64,000 nt of DNA from Alphaproteobacteria bacterium (GTDB taxonomy: Bacteria; Pseudomonadota; Alphaproteobacteria; Micavibrionales; Micavibrionaceae). The notes beneath the pieces were generated by a model. It saw nothing but the letters and a program-made list of their open reading frames with translations, did no database searches and was not told where the DNA came from. Positions 56,167 through 63,051 of this stretch are shown here, in pieces; the stretch's first letter is position 1; every line of letters begins with the position of its first letter. Made by a program: the position numbers and the translations under genes. The stretch is from NCBI GenBank assembly GCA_002690045.1, contig NZDE01000014.1, forward strand, positions 29,365-93,364, in the 5' to 3' direction.

Positions 56167-56804
56167 TTAAGTTAGAAAAAAAACCAAAGCCTAAAGTGCT
56201 TGAAGAAAATGAGGAAGCTTGGACGAAAGAGTATCAACTTTTAATGAATGGTGACAATACTGTCCCTAAAGCGGCTAAGTTCAGATACCGACACCCCGAT
56301 ATAAAAAAAACCTTAAAAGAAGAAGCATTCGACAAATGTATTTTTTGTGAAAGTAAGATATCACATACTTTTCCGGGGGAAACGGATCACATCATACCGG
56401 TTTCAAAAATGCATGCATCAGTGGTTAGTTGGGAAAACTTAGCTTACGTGTGTAAAGAGTGCAATAGACATAAATCAGATTTTTATGATGTAAACACGCC
56501 TTTAATAAACCCTTTTGTTGATGATCCTAACGATCACCTATTATTCTTAGGTCCAATTGTTTTTTCGAAACCGAACGATCAGAGAGGAGAAATTACGAGG
56601 AGCTTACTTCAACTTTCAAGAGCTCCTCTCGTCGAACGTAAAAAAGAACGTTTAGAAAAAGTAAAAAGTCTTTTGGATAGCTTAGAATCTTTTCCAGAGG
56701 GGGATGCTAAAGAATTCATGCGAGAGCAAGCCATGTTAGAGGCTAGCTCGGATAAGGAATATTCGGCCACTGTGAAAAACTTTCTGAATGCTATGGGCCT
56801 ATAA
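56163..56804 (+). CDS. HNH endonuclease of a Septu-like (PtuB) defence pair
   Basis: 213-residue nuclease. HNH core: CIFCESKISHTFPGETDHII with Cys59, Cys62 and Asp75-His76, then ENLAYVCKECNRHKSD with Asn92, Cys97, Cys100, Asn101 and Lys104, a zinc-bearing treble-clef HNH similar to McrA-type and PtuB proteins. The C-terminal part (about 140-213) is helical and may bind the ATPase. It starts with GTG 56163 overlapping the stop of the ATPase gene (GTGA). Predicted to cut DNA or RNA when the ATPase senses phage; this is inferred from the family. Confidence 0.82.
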   Translation: MIKLEKKPKPKVLEENEEAWTKEYQLLMNGDNTVPKAAKFRYRHPDIKKTLKEEAFDKCIFCESKISHTFPGETDHIIPVSKMHASVVSWENLAYVCKECNRHKSDFYDVNTPLINPFVDDPNDHLLFLGPIVFSKPNDQRGEITRSLLQLSRAPLVERKKERLEKVKSLLDSLESFPEGDAKEFMREQAMLEASSDKEYSATVKNFLNAMGL

Positions 56805-56854
56805 TTATTGAGCCTAAAAAACTGTCTAGGAAAAGTTAGCGATATCCATTGCAA

Positions 56855-57598
56855 CTAAAGTGCCTGTTCATAAAGTGAGAACACCAAAAGCGTGGTGATT
56901 ACCATGTTGCATTTGGCTTCAAAGATCATGGTCTCCAGTTTAGATCGCTTATCTTCTTCAACCTTTTCTAGAATATCCTTGTGAATTTCAACATGGCTAA
57001 TTCCGGTTTTCTGAGTGTCATGATTTAACTGGGGCATCATTACTGTCAGCACCATTGTATAGAGCTTTGCAAAGGCGTAATGCCTTGGAAATTGCGCCTC
57101 TCTAATCCCATAATTTCTTTCCGAGATACGGATAAGAAATTTCAGCAAGCGGTAGCGGAAGGCATGCGTTGTCGATGTTTCGTATTTGCCGCGTTCGCCG
57201 TCTACAGCAACCTTGCCGTATTCACGATAGTTTTTGAAATCCTCATAGGTAATTTCAGCGCCGTATTGGCTTAGGACTATAGGCGCGTTTTTCTTTATCA
57301 GCTCCAGTGCATCATTAAAAATTGCCACATCACCGAACTTGGTGAGGAAGTCACCCAGTTTGTTATTGCTGGTTGGGAAATGCCCATCCAGCAACCAAAT
57401 CACTCGCTCACCTATAGCGATATATATGTTCTGTACCGACTGGCGGGAGATTCCGACTTTCTCACCGCAAAGCCTCGCGGAATAGCCCATGGTGTATCCA
57501 GCCACAACCTTAAAAACGGTCTCCTGCGGGATCTTTGCTGCTTCATAAAATGGCTTCTTTTTATATCGCCTGACCATGTTTTGCCCCGTCAACATCAC
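56855..57598 (-). CDS. Hypothetical protein with N-terminal HTH-like segment
   Basis: Not recognised. 247 residues; the N-terminal third (KIPQETVFKVVAGYTMGYSA, then RLCGEKVGISRQSVQNIYIA) looks like an HTH of the kind in IS1595-type transposases or homeodomain-like factors. No DDE catalytic set is visible. The rest is alpha-helical with ERNYGIREAQFPRHYAFAKL in the middle. Start may be ATG 57598 or ATG 57577, the latter after GGGG. It is convergent with the HNH gene and points away from the coupling-protein gene. Possibly a transposase remnant or a phage/plasmid regulator. Confidence 0.5.
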   Translation of the reverse strand: MMLTGQNMVRRYKKKPFYEAAKIPQETVFKVVAGYTMGYSARLCGEKVGISRQSVQNIYIAIGERVIWLLDGHFPTSNNKLGDFLTKFGDVAIFNDALELIKKNAPIVLSQYGAEITYEDFKNYREYGKVAVDGERGKYETSTTHAFRYRLLKFLIRISERNYGIREAQFPRHYAFAKLYTMVLTVMMPQLNHDTQKTGISHVEIHKDILEKVEEDKRSKLETMIFEAKCNMVITTLLVFSLYEQAL

Positions 57599-57738
57599 TC
57601 AAAAATCCGCTGATCATACGGATTTTTACAAATGGGGCAATTTGCTTGGCAAGCTTTGGGAAAGCGCTGGAACGCTGTCGCTGGTTGGATATTATCGTCT
57701 TAGCTTTGCAAAGCCTTCACAAATTTGAATAACGAATA

Positions 57739-57757
57739 GCCCTGCTTCTGGCAGGGC
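57739..57757. promoter_or_regulatory. Hairpin just upstream of the coupling-protein gene
   Basis: GCCCTGC (57739-57745) and GCAGGGC (57751-57757) form a perfect 7-bp stem with a 5-base loop, ending 3 bases before the GGAGG at 57760. It could affect initiation or terminate an upstream transcript, though no T-run follows. Confidence 0.45.
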
Positions 57758-57769
57758 ATGGAGGCTTAT

Positions 57770-59455
57770 ATGATCCGTAGAGAAGATGTACCCAAAATTC
57801 TGAAACCCGTTAGCTGGGCGGTGTTTTGGGGTTTATCCGCCAGTGCTTGTATTTATCACCGTGCAGAACTGCCTATATTTGCTGAATTAGCAGGGGCATT
57901 CTGTGCCTATCGTAGCTGGAAAAACCTATCTGAAGCATGGCCTTTGTTCTTGCATGGGCGCTACCAGTATTTACTGCAAAAAGCGGCTGAAACGCCGTCC
58001 GACAAATTCGGTAAGGCGGGATTTGCCACTGAACAGCAATTGGAAGCGGCTGGCCTGTTTGATCCTAATAACGGCGTACCTATCGGCAGCTTTGATAGCC
58101 GCCCGATGTTTTACCCGTTTACTCATGCGCTTTGCGTTGCGCCTGCTGGCTCTGGCAAATCCGTTTCGATTGCCTTGCCATCGAAACTGCACGGCTATCG
58201 TGTGAGCAGTTCCAAAGGGCAAAGTGAGGCCGCGTCAGTGGTGGTGACTGACATCAAAGGCGAAATCGCCGCAATGACTGCGCGCATGAGCGCTACGCAG
58301 CATGGGCATAGGGTTTTCTACCTGAACCCAGACGACATGTTCGGCTATCCCAATAGCTGCTTTAACCCATTGCAGATGGTGATCGATGACTTAGCCTATC
58401 CGCCGCTTAATCGCTATGCGCTTGCTGATGCGCAAGAGCTTGTGCATCAACTTCTGCCCGAACCGGCAGAGGGCGATAAAAACAAGTTCTTTCGTAATGG
58501 CTCACGCAACATGATTTTGGCTGTGATGCTGTATCTGGCGGCTGAAAATCCGGCTTGCTGCACTTTGCCTGAACTGTTCCGTATAGTCAGTAGCGCTAAG
58601 AGCTTAAAAGCAATGCTGGAGCAAGCCGCTAGCTCAACGGCATTATCAGATGATATTGCCTTGCTGGCTTCTGGCTTGCTCGATGCCGAAGACGACTATT
58701 TTGCCGACTTTCAGACTGGCGCGCTTCAGGTGTTAATGCCGTTTAGCCCCTCCACGCCTCTGGCTTATTCAGTCAGCAAAAGTGACTTCACTTTTGAGGC
58801 ACTTAAACAGGAAAGAACGACTGTCTTCATTATGGCGCGTTATGACCGCCGCGCGGCCTATGCGCCGTGGATTGGCTTAGTCACCAAAGCGGCCATCAAG
58901 TCATTGATCCGCACGGAAGGCAATGTGCCTGTGCACTTCCTGCTGGATGAAGCCACCAATATTCCATTGCCTGGTCTTGCCAATGACTTAACCGCTTTGC
59001 GCGGCTATGGCCTGCGCTGCCAGTTTATTTGTCAGGCCAAAAGCGAGATCACGCGCATTTATGGCCGTGAAGCTGCGCAGACTTTTTATTCACAAACTGA
59101 CCTTAAGCAATTCTTTGGCGTGTCTTCGTTAGAAGAAGCCAAAGAAATATCCGCCATGCTCGGCAACCACACGGTTAAAACGCATAGCCTCGGTAGCTCG
59201 GCCACCAGCCCAGATGCTGATCTGAAGGATTCTATTGCAGAAACTTCACGCGCATTAATGCGCCCAGAAGAACTGCTACGTATGCCGAATACCGACCAGA
59301 TCATCATGATCAACGGCCTGCCGCCTATTTACGCGCAGCGCCTGCCCTATAGCGCAGTTGATACATGGCATGAAGCGCTGGATGAAAACCCATTGGAGGG
59401 CGGCAAGCTGCCAGCTTCACCGCATATCAATATCCAATATAAAGGGGTGCACTGA
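57770..59455 (+). CDS. VirD4/TraG-like conjugative coupling protein
   Basis: Type IV coupling ATPase that brings substrates to a conjugation or secretion channel. An N-terminal membrane region (about 10-60) precedes a cytosolic RecA-like domain: CVAPAGSGKSVSIALPSKL (Walker A), VVVTDIKGEIAAM, FYLNPDDMFGYPNSCFNPL, and HFLLDEATNIPLPGL (Walker B), then RGYGLRCQFICQAKSEITRI. 561 residues from ATG 57770, chosen because GGAGG lies at 57760-57764. No relaxase or mating-pair genes are in the window, so the gene is an orphan or part of a system beyond base 64000. Stop overlaps the next small gene (TGATG). Confidence 0.9.
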   Translation: MIRREDVPKILKPVSWAVFWGLSASACIYHRAELPIFAELAGAFCAYRSWKNLSEAWPLFLHGRYQYLLQKAAETPSDKFGKAGFATEQQLEAAGLFDPNNGVPIGSFDSRPMFYPFTHALCVAPAGSGKSVSIALPSKLHGYRVSSSKGQSEAASVVVTDIKGEIAAMTARMSATQHGHRVFYLNPDDMFGYPNSCFNPLQMVIDDLAYPPLNRYALADAQELVHQLLPEPAEGDKNKFFRNGSRNMILAVMLYLAAENPACCTLPELFRIVSSAKSLKAMLEQAASSTALSDDIALLASGLLDAEDDYFADFQTGALQVLMPFSPSTPLAYSVSKSDFTFEALKQERTTVFIMARYDRRAAYAPWIGLVTKAAIKSLIRTEGNVPVHFLLDEATNIPLPGLANDLTALRGYGLRCQFICQAKSEITRIYGREAAQTFYSQTDLKQFFGVSSLEEAKEISAMLGNHTVKTHSLGSSATSPDADLKDSIAETSRALMRPEELLRMPNTDQIIMINGLPPIYAQRLPYSAVDTWHEALDENPLEGGKLPASPHINIQYKGVH

Positions 59456-59604
59456 TGCAAAAAGTCACTGTGCGCTATCGCCGTAAAAAGCGTTACCGCT
59501 TCTCACTCGGCTGGATATTGAAACTGCTGTTATGGCTTTGGGTGCTTAGAGTTTCAATCATCCCAAGCTTACTGATTTTCCTGCTGTACAAGTGCAGCGT
59601 TTAG
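59455..59604 (+). CDS. Small basic single-pass membrane protein (49 aa)
   Basis: A 49-codon frame from ATG 59455 to TAG 59602-59604, overlapping the coupling-protein stop by one base (TGATG). The product has a very basic N-terminus (MQKVTVRYRRKKRYRF) and one long hydrophobic helix (WILKLLLWLWVLRVSIIPSL). The tight coupling with the coupling-protein gene and the strong membrane pattern support translation. It might be an accessory factor of the coupling protein. Too short for family assignment. Confidence 0.65.
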   Translation: MQKVTVRYRRKKRYRFSLGWILKLLLWLWVLRVSIIPSLLIFLLYKCSV

Positions 59605-59624
59605 AAACTTAAAGGAGTGAAACC

Positions 59625-60056
59625 ATGTTGAATATATTACTCGAAAAATGTGCTGACTGGCTGTTGCCAGTGCTTGGTGGCTGCCTTGTCTGGTATGGCG
59701 CGCACTACTTTGTCTTAACCCCGCGCATTATTAATGTGGACGTTAAGAATGCCAATATCTACGACAACTCATTACCACCAGCGGTGAACGCCTGCCTGCG
59801 TAGCCATCTGGCAGACCAGCTTATCAATGATGGCCTGATGGAAGCGGCCATTTATACCGCGACCATCAAAAACGTGGCTGAGCCTTTTCAAAAGGCAATC
59901 AGCCGCGCACAAGCAACCTTAGATGAAGTCTGTGGCGTAAGCCATGCCAGACGCATACAACGTGAAAACCAGCGCCTAGCTGAGCAGGAAGCTGCTGAGC
60001 GTCAGCGCCTCAAAGACCAAATTAGTTTTTGGCGTAAATTACTGACGGGGAGATAA
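59625..60056 (+). CDS. Hypothetical membrane-anchored coiled-coil protein
   Basis: Not recognised; 143 residues. One N-terminal TM helix (about 10-32: WLLPVLGGCLVWYGAHYFVL), then a periplasm- or cytosol-facing region and a charged C-terminal coiled coil (about 100-135: HARRIQRENQRLAEQEAAER). AAAGGAG precedes ATG 59625. Lies 20 bases after the 49-residue gene and 4 bases before the next, so all belong to one operon with the coupling protein. Confidence 0.7.
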   Translation: MLNILLEKCADWLLPVLGGCLVWYGAHYFVLTPRIINVDVKNANIYDNSLPPAVNACLRSHLADQLINDGLMEAAIYTATIKNVAEPFQKAISRAQATLDEVCGVSHARRIQRENQRLAEQEAAERQRLKDQISFWRKLLTGR

Positions 60057-60060
60057 GACC

Positions 60061-60456
60061 ATGCAAAAAGTTATCTATCAAAAAAGAGATATCTGCGTAA
60101 CCACAAACCTGTTCAAAACTTCGCGCCGGAGTTACCGGATCAGCGATATTGAAAAGATCGCCCTTAAGCGACCACTCTTGTGGTTTTCAATTCCAATCGC
60201 GCTCGGCTGCCTTGGCATGCTGAGCGGGTTTAACCCATATCTGCTCGTCCATGAGCGCTGGATATGTATAGCAGGCATGCTGTTTCTGCCTCTTTTAGGC
60301 TGGGACTTTGGCACGCTGAATGTCACGTCCAAGGCTTACACCAATGACATTGCAGCCATCGGCTCTATGTCAACGCTGGCCGATGCCAGAAATGCGTTAG
60401 ATAAAGTTATGTTCCGTGTGAATGACAAGGCTGATGTTGTCAGCCACGAAGAATGA
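60061..60456 (+). CDS. Hypothetical membrane protein (DUF6232-like?)
   Basis: 131 residues with a two-helix hydrophobic core (about 40-82: LWFSIPIALGCLGMLSGF, then ICIAGMLFLPLLGW) after an N-terminal beta-like segment VIYQKRDICVTTNLFKTSRR, SYRISDIEKIALKR. That order recalls DUF6232-type small membrane proteins, but the match is weak and by eye. Ends with an ATGA-type arrangement at the AlpA-like gene. Function unknown. Confidence 0.6.
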   Translation: MQKVIYQKRDICVTTNLFKTSRRSYRISDIEKIALKRPLLWFSIPIALGCLGMLSGFNPYLLVHERWICIAGMLFLPLLGWDFGTLNVTSKAYTNDIAAIGSMSTLADARNALDKVMFRVNDKADVVSHEE

Positions 60457-60467
60457 GGAAAATCATC

Positions 60468-60731
60468 ATGATCAGAGAATATCTATCGACCAAAGATATT
60501 TGCCAGCGTTTTCGCTGTTCATCCCGCACCATCTTTCGCCGCATGGCGCGCGATGAAAACCCATTCCCTCAGCCAGTCATCCGCCACGCTGGCAGCATCA
60601 ACCTGTGGTGTGCGGATGCAGTCAAAGAATGGGAAGAACGCGAAATCCAGCGCTCTGAAAATAGCCGCTGGGGCGGCATCAACGCCAGCCCACCAGCAAC
60701 TGCGCCGGATACGGCGAGACGCTGGCATTAG
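60468..60731 (+). CDS. AlpA-like HTH regulator / excisionase
   Basis: Small winged-helix protein, 87 residues from ATG 60468. REYLSTKDICQRFRCSSRTI, then FRRMARDENPFPQPVIRHAG and INLWCADAVKEWEER match the AlpA/MerR-like excisionase family that regulates P4-type prophage or island integrases. GAGGA upstream favours ATG 60468 over ATG 60453, which overlaps the previous stop. It is convergent with the P4-type integrase, whose excision it may control. Terminator follows. Confidence 0.85.
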   Translation: MIREYLSTKDICQRFRCSSRTIFRRMARDENPFPQPVIRHAGSINLWCADAVKEWEEREIQRSENSRWGGINASPPATAPDTARRWH

Positions 60732-60742
60732 AAAGAATGGAT

Positions 60743-60767
60743 TGGGCGCTTCAAAGCGCCCATTTTT
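60743..60767 (+). terminator. Intrinsic terminator after AlpA-like gene
   Basis: TGGGCGCT (60743-60750) and AGCGCCCA (60755-60762) form a perfect 8-bp stem with a TCAA loop, then TTTTT. It overlaps the very end of the convergent integrase gene. Confidence 0.88.
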
Positions 60768-62055
60768 ATGCCTGTCTTCGTGGAACAAAAGCCACAATCT
60801 TGTCAGGCTCGTGAACAGGGTTTCGCGGCCTGTCGTCCACTAATCCAAACAACTTATCACACCACGCCTCATAGGCGTCTGCCTGCTCTTTAAGGTAATC
60901 ATAGCGGTCATAGACCCGCGCCACCTGACTACCTACTGCATGGCCGAGCATAACTTCTGCCACATGGAAGCTGGTGATCGTTGAAAAACGCGAGCGCGCC
61001 GTGCGGCGCAGGTCGTGCATTGAGAAATGCGCCATTTCATAGCCCTCATAGCGGCGTAGGTGCTGCATAATGTTGTATGGCAGCGCCAAAGGCGCACGAA
61101 TGCCCATCACTTCGTCTGAGCCATCATTGGTAAAGGCATATTGACTATCAGGGCTAAGCGCAAAAGCCTGCTTCAAATAAGCCGCTATCGACGGGGTAAT
61201 GGGGCGCAGCAACGGCTTACCGCTTTTCTTACCCAGCTTGTGATTTTCCGGCGGGATCGTCCAAATACCAGTTTTAAAATCAAAGTGCTGTTTCTCTGCC
61301 TGCCGCAGCTCGCCATTACGGCAGCCGTATATCAGGCAGAGCTTCACAAATAGCTTGTTTTTTGGCGTGATGCGGGAGTTATTGACAGCCAGCCAAAGCA
61401 TTTTAATTTCTTCATCATCCAATACGCGGTCGGTTGAACGCTTCTGGATTTGCAGGTCTTCCTTGGCATAGATATCCGCCAGCGGATTAGCAGGCACAAG
61501 CTTACGCTTCATGGCGAATTTATAGAGCTGCTTGGCGTTCACCAATATACGCTCACCAATGGCGGGGTTGGTTTTTGCCAGCCCTTCGAGAATGTCCAGC
61601 CATGCATGCAATGTGATTTTCTCAGCAGGAAGCTTACCCAGCTTTGGAAACACATGAATTTCAAAGCTGCGTTTGATTTCCACATGACCTTTCTTGTTGT
61701 GGATGCAGTAAGCTTCATACCACAATTCAAAAAGCCCTGAGAGTGATTCAGCGGCGATAATAGCCTGCTTCTCAAGCAAACGTACCACTTTAGGGTCGTG
61801 CCCCTGCTCCAGCTTCTTGCGCAGTCGTGTTACTTCAGCTCTGGCTTCTTTTAAACTGCATAGAGGATATGTAGCAATATCCAAGTCTTTGCGGCTGCCA
61901 TTATAGTAGTACCGGAATACAAAGGTGATTTTGCCTTTGGGTGATACCCGCGCGTTTAGACCATCGCGATCAGACTTGATCAGTTTTTTGTCACGGGGTT
62001 TATTTGTGTTGGCTTTTAGCCATGTTTCAGTAAGTGCCACCTGCCTTTCTCCCAC
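60766..62055 (-). CDS. P4-type tyrosine integrase (DUF4102 N-terminus)
   Basis: Second island recombinase. The N-terminal arm-binding domain (VALTETWLKANTNKPRDKKL, then YYYNGSRKDLDIATYPLCSL, KEARAEVTRLRKKLEQGHDP) is DUF4102-like. The catalytic domain has Arg in CLIYGCRNGELRQAEKQHFD, HDLRRTARSRFSTITSFHVA (His-x-x-Arg), MLGHAVGSQVARVYDRYDYL with the last His and nucleophile Tyr in VYDRY. 429 residues from GTG 62055; GTG 62040 (VALTETW) is another likely start. It has candidate arm sites in the upstream 411-base gap. Its presence within an element that already has a tRNA-Ser integrase suggests nested insertion. Confidence 0.92.
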   Translation of the reverse strand: MGERQVALTETWLKANTNKPRDKKLIKSDRDGLNARVSPKGKITFVFRYYYNGSRKDLDIATYPLCSLKEARAEVTRLRKKLEQGHDPKVVRLLEKQAIIAAESLSGLFELWYEAYCIHNKKGHVEIKRSFEIHVFPKLGKLPAEKITLHAWLDILEGLAKTNPAIGERILVNAKQLYKFAMKRKLVPANPLADIYAKEDLQIQKRSTDRVLDDEEIKMLWLAVNNSRITPKNKLFVKLCLIYGCRNGELRQAEKQHFDFKTGIWTIPPENHKLGKKSGKPLLRPITPSIAAYLKQAFALSPDSQYAFTNDGSDEVMGIRAPLALPYNIMQHLRRYEGYEMAHFSMHDLRRTARSRFSTITSFHVAEVMLGHAVGSQVARVYDRYDYLKEQADAYEAWCDKLFGLVDDRPRNPVHEPDKIVAFVPRRQA

Positions 62056-62117
62056 TCTTTGGATTAAGAATGGGTGTAAAATTTTTTAGCTGCTAAAAAA
62101 GGCCGTTTTTTCCACCC

Positions 62118-62370
62118 AAATTTACACCCATTTGAGATGGCTCAGCATGACAATCGACGTCATTCATCGTCAATGTGACAACCCAAGACGCGTTATAACA
62201 TTTTGATTTAAATAAAAAATGTGTCTTTCGATGTCTTAAGTTGTCTTAGTGCTGAATGTCGGGGTGCGAGATGATAGCAAAAGTCCTTCGCTTATTGATT
62301 TCATTGACAAAATTGCTACCACTCATACCTTAAAAACCCTTATTTACACCTAAATTTACACCCGTTTGGA
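62118..62370 (+). repeat. Imperfect direct repeats (TTTACACCC), candidate arm sites
   Basis: AAATTTACACCCATTTGA (62118-62135) and AAATTTACACCCGTTTGGA (62352-62370) share 16 of the first 18 bases or so; the core also occurs inverted at 62070-62080. They lie just upstream of the P4-type integrase, where arm sites are expected. Confidence 0.5.
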
Positions 62371-62375
62371 TCAAC

Positions 62376-62433
62376 CACTTTTTATGCTTTAAAAAGTGAA
62401 CCTAGGTATCTATGCATTAGATACCGTTTTTTC
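62376..62433 (+). terminator. Two hairpins, the second an intrinsic terminator on the plus strand
   Basis: CACTTTTTA/TAAAAAGTG (62376-62398) is followed by GGTATCTA/TAGATACC (62405-62425) and then GTTTTTT. The second stem with its T-run is a proper plus-strand terminator, yet both neighbouring genes are on the minus strand, so it may end an unrecognised small RNA or be a remnant of the integration site. Confidence 0.5.
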
Positions 62434-62466
62434 AATACGCCATCAGCGTATTTACGTCTGCTGTGC

Positions 62467-62949
62467 TTATTCTTCGTTCCAGAAGTCTGAAGGCATCTTA
62501 TCCATGATTTGCGCAGCAACACGCTCAATCTCATATTCAAGCTGCTCTTTACTGAGCGTTTGGCCTTCCAGCGTCATATGCGTAGAGGCTGCATTAACCT
62601 GCTCGCGCGCTTTTTCTAGGGCGCGCTGTTTAATGACATCTTCCACATTGTGCTTTGGCACGATGGCGTACACAAAGTGACAATCCATCGCTTCGGCCAT
62701 GGCCTGCATGGATTTTAATGTCACGCTGCCATGCGGCTCGTCTTGCTCTGCTTTGAAAACTCTCGCTTTAGTCACACCCAGCTTTTTCGCAAGCTGCGTA
62801 CCTGTCATACCCAGTGCAGTTCGCACGGTTCTTAACCAGCCTTCTTCAGGAAGACCGTGGTTAGGTTGTATAGCAACGTCACCAAACTGACTGACAGCTT
62901 GATTAACTCTGTCTCGATATTGCTTGGCAACTATCTTGTCTATACTCAC
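62467..62949 (-). CDS. XRE-type HTH regulator (mobile mystery protein A-like)
   Basis: 160-residue DNA-binding protein. The HTH is GWLRTVRTALGMTGTQLAKK, then LGVTKARVFKAEQDEPHGSV, TLKSMQAMAEAMDCHFVYAI, strongly reminiscent of the 'mobile mystery protein A' family (TIGR02612) found in mobile elements, usually next to a Fic-domain partner. Here the neighbour is HipA-like, so it may act as a HipB-type antitoxin. GTG 62949 start, with AAAGG upstream. Its own promoter carries a large palindromic operator, and it is downstream of hipA on the same strand, the reverse of the usual hipB-hipA order. Confidence 0.85.
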   Translation of the reverse strand: MSIDKIVAKQYRDRVNQAVSQFGDVAIQPNHGLPEEGWLRTVRTALGMTGTQLAKKLGVTKARVFKAEQDEPHGSVTLKSMQAMAEAMDCHFVYAIVPKHNVEDVIKQRALEKAREQVNAASTHMTLEGQTLSKEQLEYEIERVAAQIMDKMPSDFWNEE

Positions 62950-62978
62950 CGCTTACCTTTTGTGTATGACACCGCTTG

Positions 62979-63037
62979 AAAAGTATACATATTTATATAC
63001 TGAAATGCCTTTTTAGTCAATAAATATGTATACTTTT
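62979..63037 (-). promoter_or_regulatory. Autoregulatory promoter-operator of the HTH gene
   Basis: AAAAGTATACATATTTAT (62979-62996) and ATAAATATGTATACTTTT (63020-63037) are perfect 18-bp inverted repeats. Between them, on the minus strand, TTGACT (63015-63020), a 17-base spacer and TATAAA (62992-62997) form a good promoter for the HTH gene. The arms overlap -35 and -10, as for autorepressed XRE regulators. Confidence 0.82.
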
Positions 63038-63051
63038 TTGACATCAATTTG

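Larger units (their letters stand above)
62056..62466. other. 411-base gene-free region between integrase and HTH gene
   Basis: No credible gene was seen. It holds repeats of TTTACACCC (ATGGGTGTAAA inverted at 62070-62080; AAATTTACACCCATTTGA at 62118-62135; AAATTTACACCCGTTTGGA at 62352-62370; a partial TTTACACC near 62343), three TGTCTT repeats near 62223-62245, and two hairpins at 62376-62425. These fit integrase arm sites and an attachment region. Confidence 0.6.

Noticed and set aside
57971..58222. Minus-strand frame inside the coupling-protein gene
   Set aside because: Antisense to a strongly matched ATPase domain; no independent evidence.
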